A stretch of DNA of 64,000 nucleotides from CAWJKP01 sp963843465 (GTDB lineage Bacteria; Planctomycetota; Planctomycetia; Pirellulales; Thermoguttaceae), in the NCBI GenBank assembly GCA_963843465.1, contig CAWJKP010000009.1:124001-188000 (forward strand). The letters are read 5' to 3'. The translations under genes were made by a program, and so were the position numbers. This document shows, in pieces, positions 24,951-34,899 of the stretch (the stretch's first letter is position 1; each line of letters begins with the position of its first letter). The notes below the pieces were generated by a model, which saw only the letters and a program-made list of their open reading frames with translations, was not told the DNA's origin and searched no databases.

Positions 24951-26498
24951 ATGGAACGGTTGCGAGTGACGTTCTGGGGATTTGGGCTTATTGTCGCCTT
25001 GGAGCATGTGGCGATGGCGCAGGCGGGCGAGCCGCCGCTGTGCCTGACGCCTCCGCCGAAGGCGCAGCCGCGGATCAATGGGCCGACCGTCTTCGGCGTG
25101 CGGCCCGGGTCGCCGTTTCTGTATGGCATTCCAGCCGCCGGGGAGCGGCCCATCGAGTTCAGCGTCGGGCAGTTGCCCGAGGGATTGACCGTCGACTCGG
25201 CCACGGGCCGCATTTGCGGAACGCTGAAGAAGGCCGGCGTCTACAAGGTCGTCTTGCGGGCCAAGAATGCCCGCGGCTCGGCATGCAAGCTGTTTCGCAT
25301 CGTCGTGGGCGAGCAGATCTGCCTGACACCGCCGCTGGGCTGGAACAGTTGGAACTGCTGGGCAGCCGCCGTCGACCAGGACAAGGTGCGCCGTTCGGCC
25401 CGGGCGATGGTCAAGTCGGGCCTGATCAATCACGGTTGGACCTACGTCAACATCGACGACACGTGGCAGGGCCGGCGCGGCGGTCCCTTCAATGGCATCC
25501 AGGCGAACCAGAAGTTCCCGGACATGAAGGAGCTGTGCGACGAGATCCACGCGATGGGGTTGAAGGCGGGAATCTACTCGACGCCGTGGATCACCTCCTA
25601 CGCCAAGTTTGTCGGCGGTTCCAGCGACGATCCGGCCGGCGCCTGGTCGGAGAAGCTGGCCGACGACAAGTTCTGGCGGCACGGCAAGTACCCCTTTGCC
25701 GCCCAGGACGTGCGCCAATGGGCGGCTTGGGGATTCGATTATCTGAAGTACGACTGGAATCCCAACAACGTCCCGCACGCGGAGGAGATGAGCAAGTCGC
25801 TCAGGCAGTCAGGACGCGACATCGTCTACAGCCTGTCGAATTCCGCCCCGCTGGCCCAGGCGACCGACTGGGCCCGGCTGGCGAACTGCTGGCGCACGAC
25901 GGGCGACATCTGGGACTACTGGGACCACAGCGACAAGGACTGGCGCTACAGCGTCTCGGAAATCGCCTTCACGCAGGATGCGTGGATACCCTACGCGGGC
26001 CCGGGTCATTGGAACGATCCGGACATGTTGGTGGTGGGCCACGTGGGATGGGGACCGCAGCTTCACGCCACGAAGCTGACGCCCAACGAGCAGTATGCGC
26101 ACATCAGCATGTGGTGCCTGCTGTCCGCGCCGCTGCTGATCGGCTGCGACATGGAACGTCTCGATCCCTTCACGCTTAACCTGCTCACCAACGACGAGGT
26201 GCTGGCGCTGGACCAGGACGCGTTAGGCAAGCAGGCGAAGCACGCCGCGGCGCTCGGGGCAGTGGACGTCTTCGTGAAGGAGCTGGAGGATGGCTCGAAG
26301 GCTGTCGGTTTCTTCAACCGCGGCGACAGGGCGCAGACGTTCGTCTTCAACAAGCTGCCAAAGCTCGGGATTGTCGGCAAGCAACACGTTCGCGATCTAT
26401 GGCGGCAGAAGGACCTGCCGGATGCCGCCGGCGCGGTCGAAGTCACCACAGGCCCGCACGGCGTCGGTTTGCTCAAGTTCTCGCCTGCCGATCGCTGA
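24951..26498 (+). CDS. Secreted GH27 alpha-galactosidase (515 aa)
   Basis: The true start is 24951 (AGGAGA eight nt upstream); the same frame continues upstream only through the beta-helix remnant. Signal peptide MERLRVTFWGFGLIVALEHVAMA; an Ig-like putative N-terminal domain (INGPTVFGVRPGSPFLYGIP..) precedes PPLGWNSWNCWA. Catalytic motifs are DYLKYDWNPNN (nucleophile Asp) and WNDPDMLVVG (acid/base Asp), and the C-terminal beta domain is intact. It should release alpha-galactose from galactomannans or related glycans. A severed GH3 gene converges with its 3' end. Confidence 0.9.
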   Translation: MERLRVTFWGFGLIVALEHVAMAQAGEPPLCLTPPPKAQPRINGPTVFGVRPGSPFLYGIPAAGERPIEFSVGQLPEGLTVDSATGRICGTLKKAGVYKVVLRAKNARGSACKLFRIVVGEQICLTPPLGWNSWNCWAAAVDQDKVRRSARAMVKSGLINHGWTYVNIDDTWQGRRGGPFNGIQANQKFPDMKELCDEIHAMGLKAGIYSTPWITSYAKFVGGSSDDPAGAWSEKLADDKFWRHGKYPFAAQDVRQWAAWGFDYLKYDWNPNNVPHAEEMSKSLRQSGRDIVYSLSNSAPLAQATDWARLANCWRTTGDIWDYWDHSDKDWRYSVSEIAFTQDAWIPYAGPGHWNDPDMLVVGHVGWGPQLHATKLTPNEQYAHISMWCLLSAPLLIGCDMERLDPFTLNLLTNDEVLALDQDALGKQAKHAAALGAVDVFVKELEDGSKAVGFFNRGDRAQTFVFNKLPKLGIVGKQHVRDLWRQKDLPDAAGAVEVTTGPHGVGLLKFSPADR

Positions 26499-26504
26499 TG
26501 CAGC

Positions 26505-27913
26505 GTGGCCACGTCCGACGCCGACGCCAATCTTGCCGCCGTAACCACGTCCGTGCCGGGGTCGTACGCCACTTTGGCGCGGGCCGCCTTGGCGCGGATC
26601 GCCTTCAGCGGCGAGGAAGGGTGCCAGACCGCGCCGGTGCCGGCCACGGCGTTGCCGCCGGCCGGATCCACTTGGTCCGATCACCCGCCGGAAAGCACCC
26701 CGACATCGGCGTGCGACCCGATCACGGCGATCGACGCGGCACGGGCGGCATCCAGCGGCAACTGGCCGCCGGTGTTCTTCAAGAGCACGATCGTCCCTTG
26801 GGCGACGCGCTGGGCTACCTCCGCGCCGGCGAAGGGGTTGACGGCGCAGAGGGTGGCCGGCCTGTCCAGGACGCCCAGGGCGAATTCGGTCCGCAGGATG
26901 CGGTGGACCATGTCGTCCAGCCGCGCCATGGACACCTCGCCTTTCTCGACCGCCCGCTTGAGCGGCTCTCCGAGGAAAGTGCCGCCCGGCATTTCCTGGT
27001 CGAACCCGGCCAGGACCGAGTTGGCCGTGCTGGCCGCAGCGCCCCAGTCGGACATCACCCAGCCCTTGAAGCCCCACGACTTCTTGAGCACGTCATCCAG
27101 CAGGTAGGCGTTCTCGCAGCAGTAGACGCCGTTGACGCGGTTGTAGGCTCCCATCACGGTCCCCACTTCCGACTCCTTGACAGCGATCTCGAACGCCAGC
27201 AGGTCCGTCTCCCGCATGGTCCGCTTGTCCATCACCACGTTGTAGGCGTCCGGGCCGGCACGGCTGGTCTCCTGGTCGTTGATCGCGTAGCGGTTGATGT
27301 CGGCGACCACGCCCTGCTCCTGCGTAGCCCTGATTTCCCGGGCGAGCATCTTGCCGATCAGCAAGGGATCTTCGCCGAGACACTCGAAGTTGCGGCCGTT
27401 GCGGGGCTCGCGGACGAGGTTGGCGGTCGCTCCCAGCGAGATCTGGAAGCCCAACTGGCGGCATTCCTTTCCCATCAGCGTGCCGTAGTCGCGAGCCAGC
27501 CGCAGGTCCCAACTCGCCGCCAGCGCCAGGGCCGAGGGCAGCGCGGTGGCATAGCGGCCCTGCTGTCCGGCGCGGCCCACTCCCGACCGGCCGTCGGTGG
27601 ACTGGACGTCCGGGATGCCGAGGCGGGGTAGCCCCGGGGCGAAGCCTGCCCCGCCCAGCCAACTCGGCGGACGCGGTCCGTCCGTTCCATGCACGAGCGT
27701 GACCTTCTCGTCAAGCGTCAACTGCTTCAGGACCAGGTCGGCCCTCTGGTCCGGCGAGACGCTCTTGTCCATCCAGGGGCGCGCGGGGGCCCGCTTCGCC
27801 TCTCTCTTCGGACCTTGGGCAAGCACGGGCAGGCACCACGACAGGATCGCGGCCCCAATGCAGACGAACCCCATGCGAGCGGAAAGGACACAGTACAGGC
27901 GATGCGAGACCAT
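26505..27913 (-). pseudogene. GH3 beta-glucosidase, nonsense codon and lost C-terminus
   Basis: Signal peptide (MGFVCIGAAILSWCLPVLAQ), then SLGATANLVREPRNGRNFECLGEDP and the nucleophile motif GWVMSDWGAAAS. The second domain begins VLLKNTGGQLPLD..VIGSHADVGVLSGG, where TGA (26681-26683) replaces an expected Gly/Trp codon. The same frame continues SDQVDPAGGNAV to about 26505 and is then cut where the GH27 gene ends. Roughly 300 C-terminal residues are missing, so no active enzyme is expected. Confidence 0.8.
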
Positions 27914-28096
27914 TCCGGTTTTCCTTTCAAGCCGACGTTTCAGGTGGGGACACGGTCAACCGGCCCCGTCATGGAGCAATCTAGCATCCCTTTCGCCGTC
28001 GTGGCAAGAGTGCCGGCATTGACGACCAAGGTCGGCTCGGAGATCCGGGAACTGCTGGCGCGCCGCAACTTCTACATGCGCCGCCAGTCGTTCCCC

Positions 28097-28225
28097 TCAC
28101 ATCTTCGCCTTCAGTTTGTCCATGTGCCTCTGTGCCAGTCCCGGATTTGCGTAGAGCAGCGCCCTTCGCCTTTCGGGCAGCGGCAGTAGAAGGAGGAACA
28201 TTAACAGGAGGAACCGCACAGGCAT
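28097..28225 (-). CDS. Small membrane protein (42 aa)
   Basis: ATG at 28225 follows AGGAAAGG. MPVRFLLLMFLLLLPLPERRRALL is one hydrophobic span followed by a basic tail (AQRHMDKLKAKM). Coding status rests on the ribosome site and composition; it could be the remnant of a longer gene, given the many fragments nearby. Confidence 0.35.
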   Translation of the reverse strand: MPVRFLLLMFLLLLPLPERRRALLYANPGLAQRHMDKLKAKM

Positions 28226-28237
28226 GGCCGACCTTTC

Positions 28238-28900
28238 CTAGCGTTCAATGAACCTTTGTTTCCCAAGGATATCGGCGAACGCGCTCTCGATGTCCGGGAA
28301 CCGGAACTGGAACCCTGCGGCGACCAGACGGCCGGGCACGACGCGACGGCTCTTGATTATCAGTTCCGTTTCGGTGCGCAGGAGGAAAGCCCCGACTTCC
28401 AACATCCAGCGTGTCGCCGGCAGCCCGACGCGAACGCCGCACAGCCGCCGCAATACCCGCATCATGTCGCGGTTCGGTATCGGATTGGACGCAGCCAGGT
28501 TGACCGCGCCGCTCACCTCGTCGTGGGCGATCAGCCACTCGACGGCACGACAGAAGTCCTCGCCATGAATCCAGGAGACATACTGGTCTCCGCTGCCCAT
28601 CGTTCCTCCCAGTCGCAGACGCACGAGACGACGGAGTACATCGAACACTCCACCTCTTCCTGGGGCGAGGACCATTGCGGTTCGCATCGCGACCTTGCGG
28701 GTGCCGGTTGCCATAGTCTCTTCAAACGCTCGTTCCCAGGCAGTCGCCACTTCGATGGAGAACTCGTCTTTCGCTTCGGGAGTCGCCCCGATTTCGCCGG
28801 TCCCCTCGTCCTGCGGACTGTCCAGCGTGTGCTTGTAGATGAGCTTCAGCCCCAGCGACAGGCGTTTCTTCCTGAAGAACGTGGCGAGGTGCGCGGTCAT
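28238..28900 (-). pseudogene. SDR epimerase (TIGR01777/YfcH type) C-terminus joined to an HTH gene start
   Basis: From YKHTLDSPQDEGTGEIG onward this is the C-terminal two thirds of the YfcH/SDR39U1 family (SIEVATAWERAFEET, RTAMVLAPGRGGV, YVSWIHGEDFCRAVEWLI, LPATRWMLEVGAFLLRTETELI). The Rossmann N-terminus with GxTGxxG is absent. It is replaced by MTAHLATFFRKKRLSLGLKL (start 28900), which resembles the opening of an XRE-type HTH protein. Two severed genes are thus joined in frame near 28843. Confidence 0.7.
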
Positions 28901-28930
28901 CTCGGATACATCCTGGCGCGCCTTATACAA

Positions 28931-29335
28931 CTCAACCGCCGACCCCCATCGCCGCCTGTGTAGTGCCGACCTGGTCGCCCAACGCCCTCTTCAGCCTGAA
29001 GAACGTCGCCCGGCTGCGCCTCGTCATGGCCCTGATGCGGTGTTGAGCAACGCACGGCACGCTTGGCCGGTTCACCATAGCCAATTCCCTCTGGGCTGCC
29101 CACGTGGGGGGTTTCCAGGCTTTGTATTATGGTGCCAAGACAACTTGTCGTGGGCGGGGGGCGGTTCGCCTACTTGGCGTACAAGTTCGAGCGGGTGTTC
29201 AGGCGGCGGAACTATGTGGACATGGTGGATGGGAAGAGGAGGTAAGTCGGACTTGCTCTGGCACATCGACAACGGCGGCGGGAAATGCTTCGCCAACAGC
29301 AGCATTCAAGTCAAGAAAGGCACGGGTGACCACAA
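28931..29335. other. No recognisable gene
   Basis: Short open frames exist on both strands, including GRFAYLAYKFERVFRRRNYVDMVDGKRR on the plus strand ending near 29247, which may be the tail of another severed gene. Nothing can be assigned. Confidence 0.3.
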
Positions 29336-29535
29336 ATGTCGAAGAAAGTCGAGATCAAGTGGCTCAGCGAACCGGAAGAGCACGACTATCCGGCAGCCCT
29401 CGCGTACTTGGCGCTGCTCTACGACGAGCAGACGGCCAAGACCTACGTGGACAAGCTGAGACTCGCATCGGTATCGGAGTTCAAGGCGAAGGACATCTTC
29501 AGGGCGTCCGGCTTGTCGTTGCTCGGGGTCAGCAA
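29336..29535 (+). pseudogene. Truncated hypothetical gene (MSKKVEIKWL family)
   Basis: MSKKVEIKWLSEPEEHDYPAALAYLALLYDEQTAKTYV..VSEFKAKDIFRASGLSLLGVSN reads as a compact, conserved-looking bacterial protein of unknown function. After about residue 67 the sequence becomes the reverse complement of the SulP gene end, so the C-terminus is lost at the junction. Confidence 0.5.
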
Positions 29536-31273
29536 TAATGCGGATCTCCTCCAGCCGGATTACTTTCGGTTTCATCTGTTGTTTTCACAACGTGCGCTTG
29601 ATAGGCGGCAAGGCAATCTCTCCGGGAGCCGAAGATGCGATGGACTCCGATCGCGTCGGTCAACTGCTGACGATCCAGATCTGCTCTTAGGCTCTCGCTG
29701 ACACGGGTCAAGACCAGTGCGACGCCCCTCTTCGCGCATTCACTCTGTAGCTCCCTGAGCGTCTTGCCGGCGGAATAATCAACGTCAGCAATGGCCCCCG
29801 CATCCACCACGAGCCATCGTACGGGCGACGGTGAATGGGTAACCAGATGCAACGCTTGCTCGGAGAAATAGTTCGCATTCGCGTAATAGAGCTCGGCGCC
29901 AAACCAATACATCACAAGGCCCGGCTCGATCATTCTCCCTGGAACGACAGACTCCATCCGCCAGTGTTCCACCGGATCGGTGAGGATGATCGCCGTATGT
30001 GGACGATAGCCCTGCCGTACATGGTCGAGCAGCGATAGCACGATCGCCGCGATAATGCCTTCTTTGACGCCGATGAAGACTACGATGGCCGCGATGGCAA
30101 GAGCAACAACATACTCGTTCCAGCTCTTCTTGCGGATTTCGGCGAGTTCTCGAAGCTTGATCAGTTTGACGCCGATCAGGAACACGATGGCGGCGAGTAC
30201 CGCATTTGGCAGGTAGCTGAGCGGCTTCGTCAGGAGGAGCAGCACCACGAGGACGGTCGCGGCGGTGGTAAGATGCGCAATCTGGCTGCGACCGCCTGCC
30301 GTATCGACCATGGCCGTTTTGGTCGGGCTGCCATTGACGACGAACGTGCCGCTTAGTCCTGCCGCCAGGTTGGCGACCGAAAGACCCACGAGATCCGTGT
30401 CTTCGCTCAATCGCTCACCATAGCGAAACGCATACGCGCCGAAGTGGCGGCACTTTGGGCCAGGATGACGATACAGCAAGAAAAGGCAATGGGAAGAACC
30501 AGCGGAACATCGTTCCAAGTGACATTCGGCAGCCCGAGATGAGGCAATCCGTTCGGGACTTCGCCTACCAGTTTCATGCCATGAGTTCCCCAATGGAACA
30601 TGGCGCTGGCCGCGATCATTGCTGCCACAGCCAACAGGGCGCCCGGAAAGCGGGGAGCAAAACGGTCGAATCCAACGATCACGCCGAGGACGCAAAACGC
30701 TATGGCAACGCTCGCTGGATCAATATCGCGGAGGTGCTTCGCCGTGAAGAATAAATGGCCCCAAAAGCCCTCGCCACCATTTTCCAAACCAAGCACACCA
30801 GACAGCTCCGCGAATGCGACCTGGAGGCCCACCCCGGTGAGAAAACCGACCAGCACGGTACGCGACAGAAAATCGGCGAGAAAACCGAGGCGGAGGACGC
30901 GCGCAAGAAGAAGCAATCCGCCCGCCGCTAAGGCCACCAGGCTCGTCAGCGGGACGTACTGCGGGCCGCCGACATACGAGGCCAACGCCGCACTTATCAT
31001 GGCTGCCGTCGCGGAGTCGGCTGCGACCACAAGATGCCGCGACGAGCCGAGGATGGCGAACGCCAATACAGGCAGTAAGAGCGTGTAAAGCCCCGTGATC
31101 ACTGGGGTGCCAATGATCTTGGTGTAGCCCATGACCTCGGGAATTCCCAGCGCGGCCAGGGTGATGCCTGCCACAATCTCCGGCACGAGCTTTGACCGAT
31201 CGAAGGGGAGGATTCCCTGAAAAAGGGGGGATTGGAGCGTTGTTGCCTCGGTATTTGAGCGGTCAACCGACAT
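29529..31273 (-). CDS. SulP-family anion transporter with STAS domain, one frameshift
   Basis: Starts MSVDRSNTEATTLQSPLFQGILPFDRSKLVPEIVAGITLAALGIPEVMGYTKI, the standard SulP opening. It has ~11-12 TMs (e.g. LYTLLLPVLAFAILGSSRHLVVAADSATAAM) and, after a frameshift near 30420, EDTDLVGLSVANLAAGLSGTFVVNGSPTKT. The C-terminal STAS domain (ALHLVTHSPSPVRWLVVDAGAIADVDYSAG) is complete. One missing base restores ~580 residues. Substrate (sulfate, bicarbonate or another anion) cannot be told. Confidence 0.85.
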
Positions 31274-31439
31274 GCGCGCGGTGATCCTGACTTCTGCTGC
31301 TTCGGAGGGGGCTCCCAACCCGAACCGTACCTTGTCCCATGAGTTTAACAGCCATTGGCTGTTGGGAATACTTGGTCTTGGACGGGATTTGCGACGGCAA
31401 ATAGGTCGTGAGCGAGTGTATCGGTCAGCCAACTCTCTT

Positions 31440-32129
31440 GAAGTCGATGAATCCCAAATCCACGTCGGTGCGCACCAGCTCTACGTTGATCCTGTGCCCT
31501 ACGTCAAGGTTCTGATAACCCTGAACCGGCCTGCCTTCGACGGGACCGAACCATCGCCCGAGGCGATCGGCTGGGTCGTCCTTTTCGTAGCGCTGGGGAT
31601 TACCATTGCGGTAGGCGTGGCAGTCCTTCCGCTGGCGCTGCTCGCCATCGGCGTCTTCGCCCTCGTCTGGAACCTGGCGACTGCCGCCCTCCTGCCGGTC
31701 GTGGTCGCCGATCGGAGACCCTTCGGAGAATCGGTGAGGGAGGGTATTCGGGCGAGTTGGCAAGGGAAGGGTCGTTGGTGGCTCGCGGTCGTCGCCCAGA
31801 TGGTTCTCCTGGGCTGGGTGACTTTCCTCAGCGTCTCCTATACGAGCAACCCGCGCCCGGGCTCGTTCAGCACGCAGAACAAGACCGACTTCAGCGTCAA
31901 CGCTTTCTGGACGGGCGGCTACGAGAACGAATGCCGCTGGCACTCCAAGCTGATGGCGGTAGTTGAGACGAAGCCCTTGCCGCTGACGGACTTCCTGCTG
32001 GGCGTCCTATTCGCCGTGCTGGCGGTCATCGTGAAGCTGGAGGTCGCGGATCACCGAGCGCTCGGACGGTCGCGTGTCGTGGACGCTTTCGGGCAAGTTC
32101 GCCGGCGGGCGAACGGGAACGGACGCTGA
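31440..32129 (+). pseudogene. Polytopic membrane protein, N-terminus unclear
   Basis: From about residue VKVLITLNRPAFDG the frame encodes three to four TM segments (AIGWVVLFVALGITIAVGVAVLPLALLAIGVFALVWNLATAALLPVVV; WWLAVVAQMVLLGWVTFL; FLLGVLFAVLAVIVKLEV) with a periplasmic loop containing ECRWHSKL. The region upstream does not look coding and no ribosome site is seen, so the gene is probably missing its start. No family is recognised. Confidence 0.45.
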
Positions 32130-32179
32130 ACCATGATCGGCATGCCCGGCAGGAGCTATCGCGGGGTGTTGCCCCCGGC

Positions 32180-32427
32180 GGCTGATCGTCGACCTGGACC
32201 TGCTCAACGACCGGGCGGTCGAGGTCGTCGACGTGGAGCCGGGCGGACCGGCCGCGGAGGCGGGCGTCAGGCCCGGCGACCGGATCGTAGCCGTAGGCGG
32301 ACGACTCTTGAACAGCATCGACGACCTCCACCGTCTGCTCTCCGGCAGCGGCGCCGATCGCCGCCTTGCCCTGTCGGTCGTGCGAGCAGGCCACGAGTTG
32401 GAAGTACACGTTGACCTCGGGCTGTAG
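32180..32427 (+). pseudogene. PDZ-domain C-terminal fragment
   Basis: RRLIVDLDLLNDRAVEVVDVEPGGPAAEAGVRPGDRIVAVGGRLLNSIDDLHRLLSGSGADRRLALSVVRAGHELEV is a full C-terminal PDZ domain of the DegP/HtrA-like serine-protease type. No start codon, signal peptide or protease domain precedes it, so this is the tail of a severed gene. Confidence 0.7.
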
Positions 32428-32510
32428 CACGCGTCTCCTTGTCGCCCCGGTTCGAGGAATGTTCCGGCTTGGTCCTCGTTCCGACACTTGTTTCGGGAGG
32501 TACCCTCATC

Positions 32511-32590
32511 ATGCGATGGGAAGACGGCCGCGAGAGCGAGAATGTCGAGGATCGCCGCCGCAGCGCCGCGGTCGATGAAATGGCCGGGCG
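32511..32590 (+). pseudogene. N-terminal fragment of a YpfJ-like zinc metallopeptidase
   Basis: MRWEDGRESENVEDRRRS with GGGAGG nine nt upstream matches the opening of the YpfJ (putative neutral zinc metallopeptidase) family ('MrW.grr.S.NvEDrRg'). Similarity ends after ~25 codons, exactly where the 3' end of the GH127 gene on the other strand begins. Confidence 0.55.
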
Positions 32591-32594
32591 GTCA

Positions 32595-34570
32595 CTATTT
32601 CTTCCCGGCGGCGACCACGGGAAAAGTCACGCGCCGCAGACGGGCGCTTTGCGCGCCCATGGGGACGAGCGTGACGGGCACGAGGGCGCCGTCGGACTCG
32701 CGGACCAGCTTGCCTTCCAGCTCCACGGGCGGCTCGTCCAGCGGAGAGTCGGGACTGGCCCCGCTTGCGGAGGCACGCTTCGGCTTGAAGCCAAAGCCGT
32801 TGGCTCGTTGCGCCGCCGGCAGGGCCAGCTTCGTTTCCGCATCCTTGTCGGCGGACATCAGGTAATCCGCAAATCCGGCCCTCTTGTAGGTCTTGACGGT
32901 CTTGGTCGTTCCCCGCACCGGCAGCACGTAGAGCAGCGGGCCGTACTGGAGCGCGATTTCGCCGTTGACGGCGGGCACCTCGCGGATAACCTGGTCGAAA
33001 CGGATCGCGACCTTGTCGCCGCTGCTCCACTGCTTGCGCACCTGCCAGAAGCCGCCGACCTGGCGCACATCCGCGCCGGGACAAGCGATCTGTGTGGCGC
33101 GCGACCAGGACGGATTGCGCAGCCACAGGCAGAAGATGGTGGGCTTGACGGGATGCACGGCCAGTTCCACTTCGCCCGAATAGGGATAAAGCGTCTTCTC
33201 CTCGATGGACACGGCGGAGCCCGCGATATCGGCCGTCATTTGCGAGGGGCCGTAGAGCACGGCGGCGATGGCCGGCTCGGCGCCGCGGGGCGCATCCACA
33301 TGCCGGCAGTGTAATAGGGCGCGACTCGCGTGGCGTTGGGGTTGCAGCAGACGGCCGTATGCTGGTGGGTAGGCGAGAAACGCTGGCGGCGGCCGAACTC
33401 GTCGTTGACCGACAGGCGGTTTTCCGCGGAACAATAGAGGACAGCCGTGCCGTCCGGGACCCGGGAGCCCTGGGCGGCGTTGAACCAGAGATGCTCCACC
33501 GCCTCGGCGTAGGCGGCGTTGCCGAGTTTCTGGGCGGCGCTGAGCAGCGTGAATTCCCGCTCGAAGATCGTGCAGTACTCGTACCCCACGTCCCACGGCT
33601 GCGGCGGGTGGTCCACCGATTCCGCGCTGACCAAGGCGCCGCTGGGCATCACCCAGCGGTCCATGGCGGAAACGGCGCCCCTGCCAAGACGAAGGAATTC
33701 CTCGTCGCCCGTGGCGTTCCATAACCAAAGCGGCAGTCGCATGACTTCGGTAACCGTGGCTCCATGGCCGCCGCAGTAGCAGGCGTTGAACACCGTCCGC
33801 CCGCCTGGCTGCCTTAACTCCGGGGTCTGGAGAAATGCTTTCAGGTTTGGGCACTCACGGTAGAGGCGCAGTCCGAAATCGAGGTATTTCCTCTCGCCGG
33901 TCCTGGCATGAAGCTGTTCCAGGACGTCCGCAAGCATGGGATCGTGCTGGGCGAAGGCGATTTGCCGGCAGCCGGCGTAGCCCAGGATGGTCCGGTCCAC
34001 GGCGCGTCTGACCGCCGCGAGAACCCTTTCGTCGCCCGTGGCGTCGGCATAGGCCAGCAGGCCGCGGAAGAGACAGGTCTCGGTCCACAACTCGCCGTGA
34101 CCCTTGTATCGCAGTTCGGGCGAGAAGATGCCGAGATAGCCGTCGGCGTCCTGCGCGGCGAGGATGTGGTCCACGTAGTCCTTCGCCTTCTTCATGGGCT
34201 CCGGGTCGCCGGTCAGGCAGGCGAGCATGAAGTGGCCGCAGTGCCAGTTGCCTTCCGTCTCGCCGTTCCACCAGGCGTCGCCGGCGGCATTGCCGGCGTT
34301 GGGCTTGCCGGGCCGGTTGCGGCCGGAGGCGAAGATGTCGCTCGACGCCTCGTGGCACAGCTCATCAAGACAGCCCGCGAAACCCTCCTTGAGGTCGCGG
34401 TGCATCTGCTGGAGGATCCAGCCGCGGGGTCGGATTGCGCCGAACCTCAACGGGATGAACGCCGGCTGGACGACATAGGGAGAACCCTCCAAGGTTGCGG
34501 AGTCCGCCACAGAAGATCCTGCGGCGAAAATGCTGACTAGCGACAGTAACGATATCACGCACTTGTCCAT
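32595..34570 (-). CDS. Secreted GH127-family beta-L-arabinofuranosidase, one frameshift
   Basis: Signal peptide MDKCVISLLSLVSIFAAGSSVADS; then PLRFGAIRPRGWILQQM, TEGNWHCGHFMLACL, DADGYLG, ACYCGGHGATVTEV, YEYCTIFE and HQHTAVCCNPN. The Glu/Cys and double-Cys motifs match the zinc-coordinating catalytic Cys set of GH127. The frame changes near 33290; the C-terminal beta domain (YSGEVELAVHP..FCLWLRNPSW, NGEIALQYGPLLYVLP) continues to 32595. One missing base restores ~658 residues. It would remove L-arabinofuranose from plant or algal glycans. Confidence 0.85.
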
Positions 34571-34899
34571 GACAGCAATCGTTTTGTGGGCCAGTTGCCG
34601 TGGTGTTGAAGGGTAGCCTACGGAGGCAGCCGCTCAAGGTCCAGTCCCCGCCGGACTCAGCCTAACGCTCACTAATTGGCATGAGTTTGAATCAGCGGCT
34701 CAGGGAAGTCAAGGGAAGAAGTTCCAGCGTGACAGCGTTCGGAGCGGAAGGACCTCCAGGACGGCAAGACATAGTGAGGAAGAGATCCCAAGGCAGCGGT
34801 ATCCGGCCTGAGCATGCAGACAATCATGACATTGTGGTTCGCCGCAAACCCCAGAGGATGAGGATGGAAGAGGCAATTACTCCGGGTGGCTCGTAAGGT
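34571..34899. other. No convincing gene
   Basis: One 71-codon frame (34681-34896, plus) begins MSLNQRLREVKG but loses coding character quickly and has no clear ribosome site. Promoter elements for the GH127 gene are expected here but none is distinctive. Confidence 0.3.

Noticed and set aside
26681..26683. TGA in the GH3 gene as a selenocysteine codon
   Set aside because: The position is not a redox site in GH3 enzymes, no SECIS-like hairpin is evident, and the gene is also truncated.
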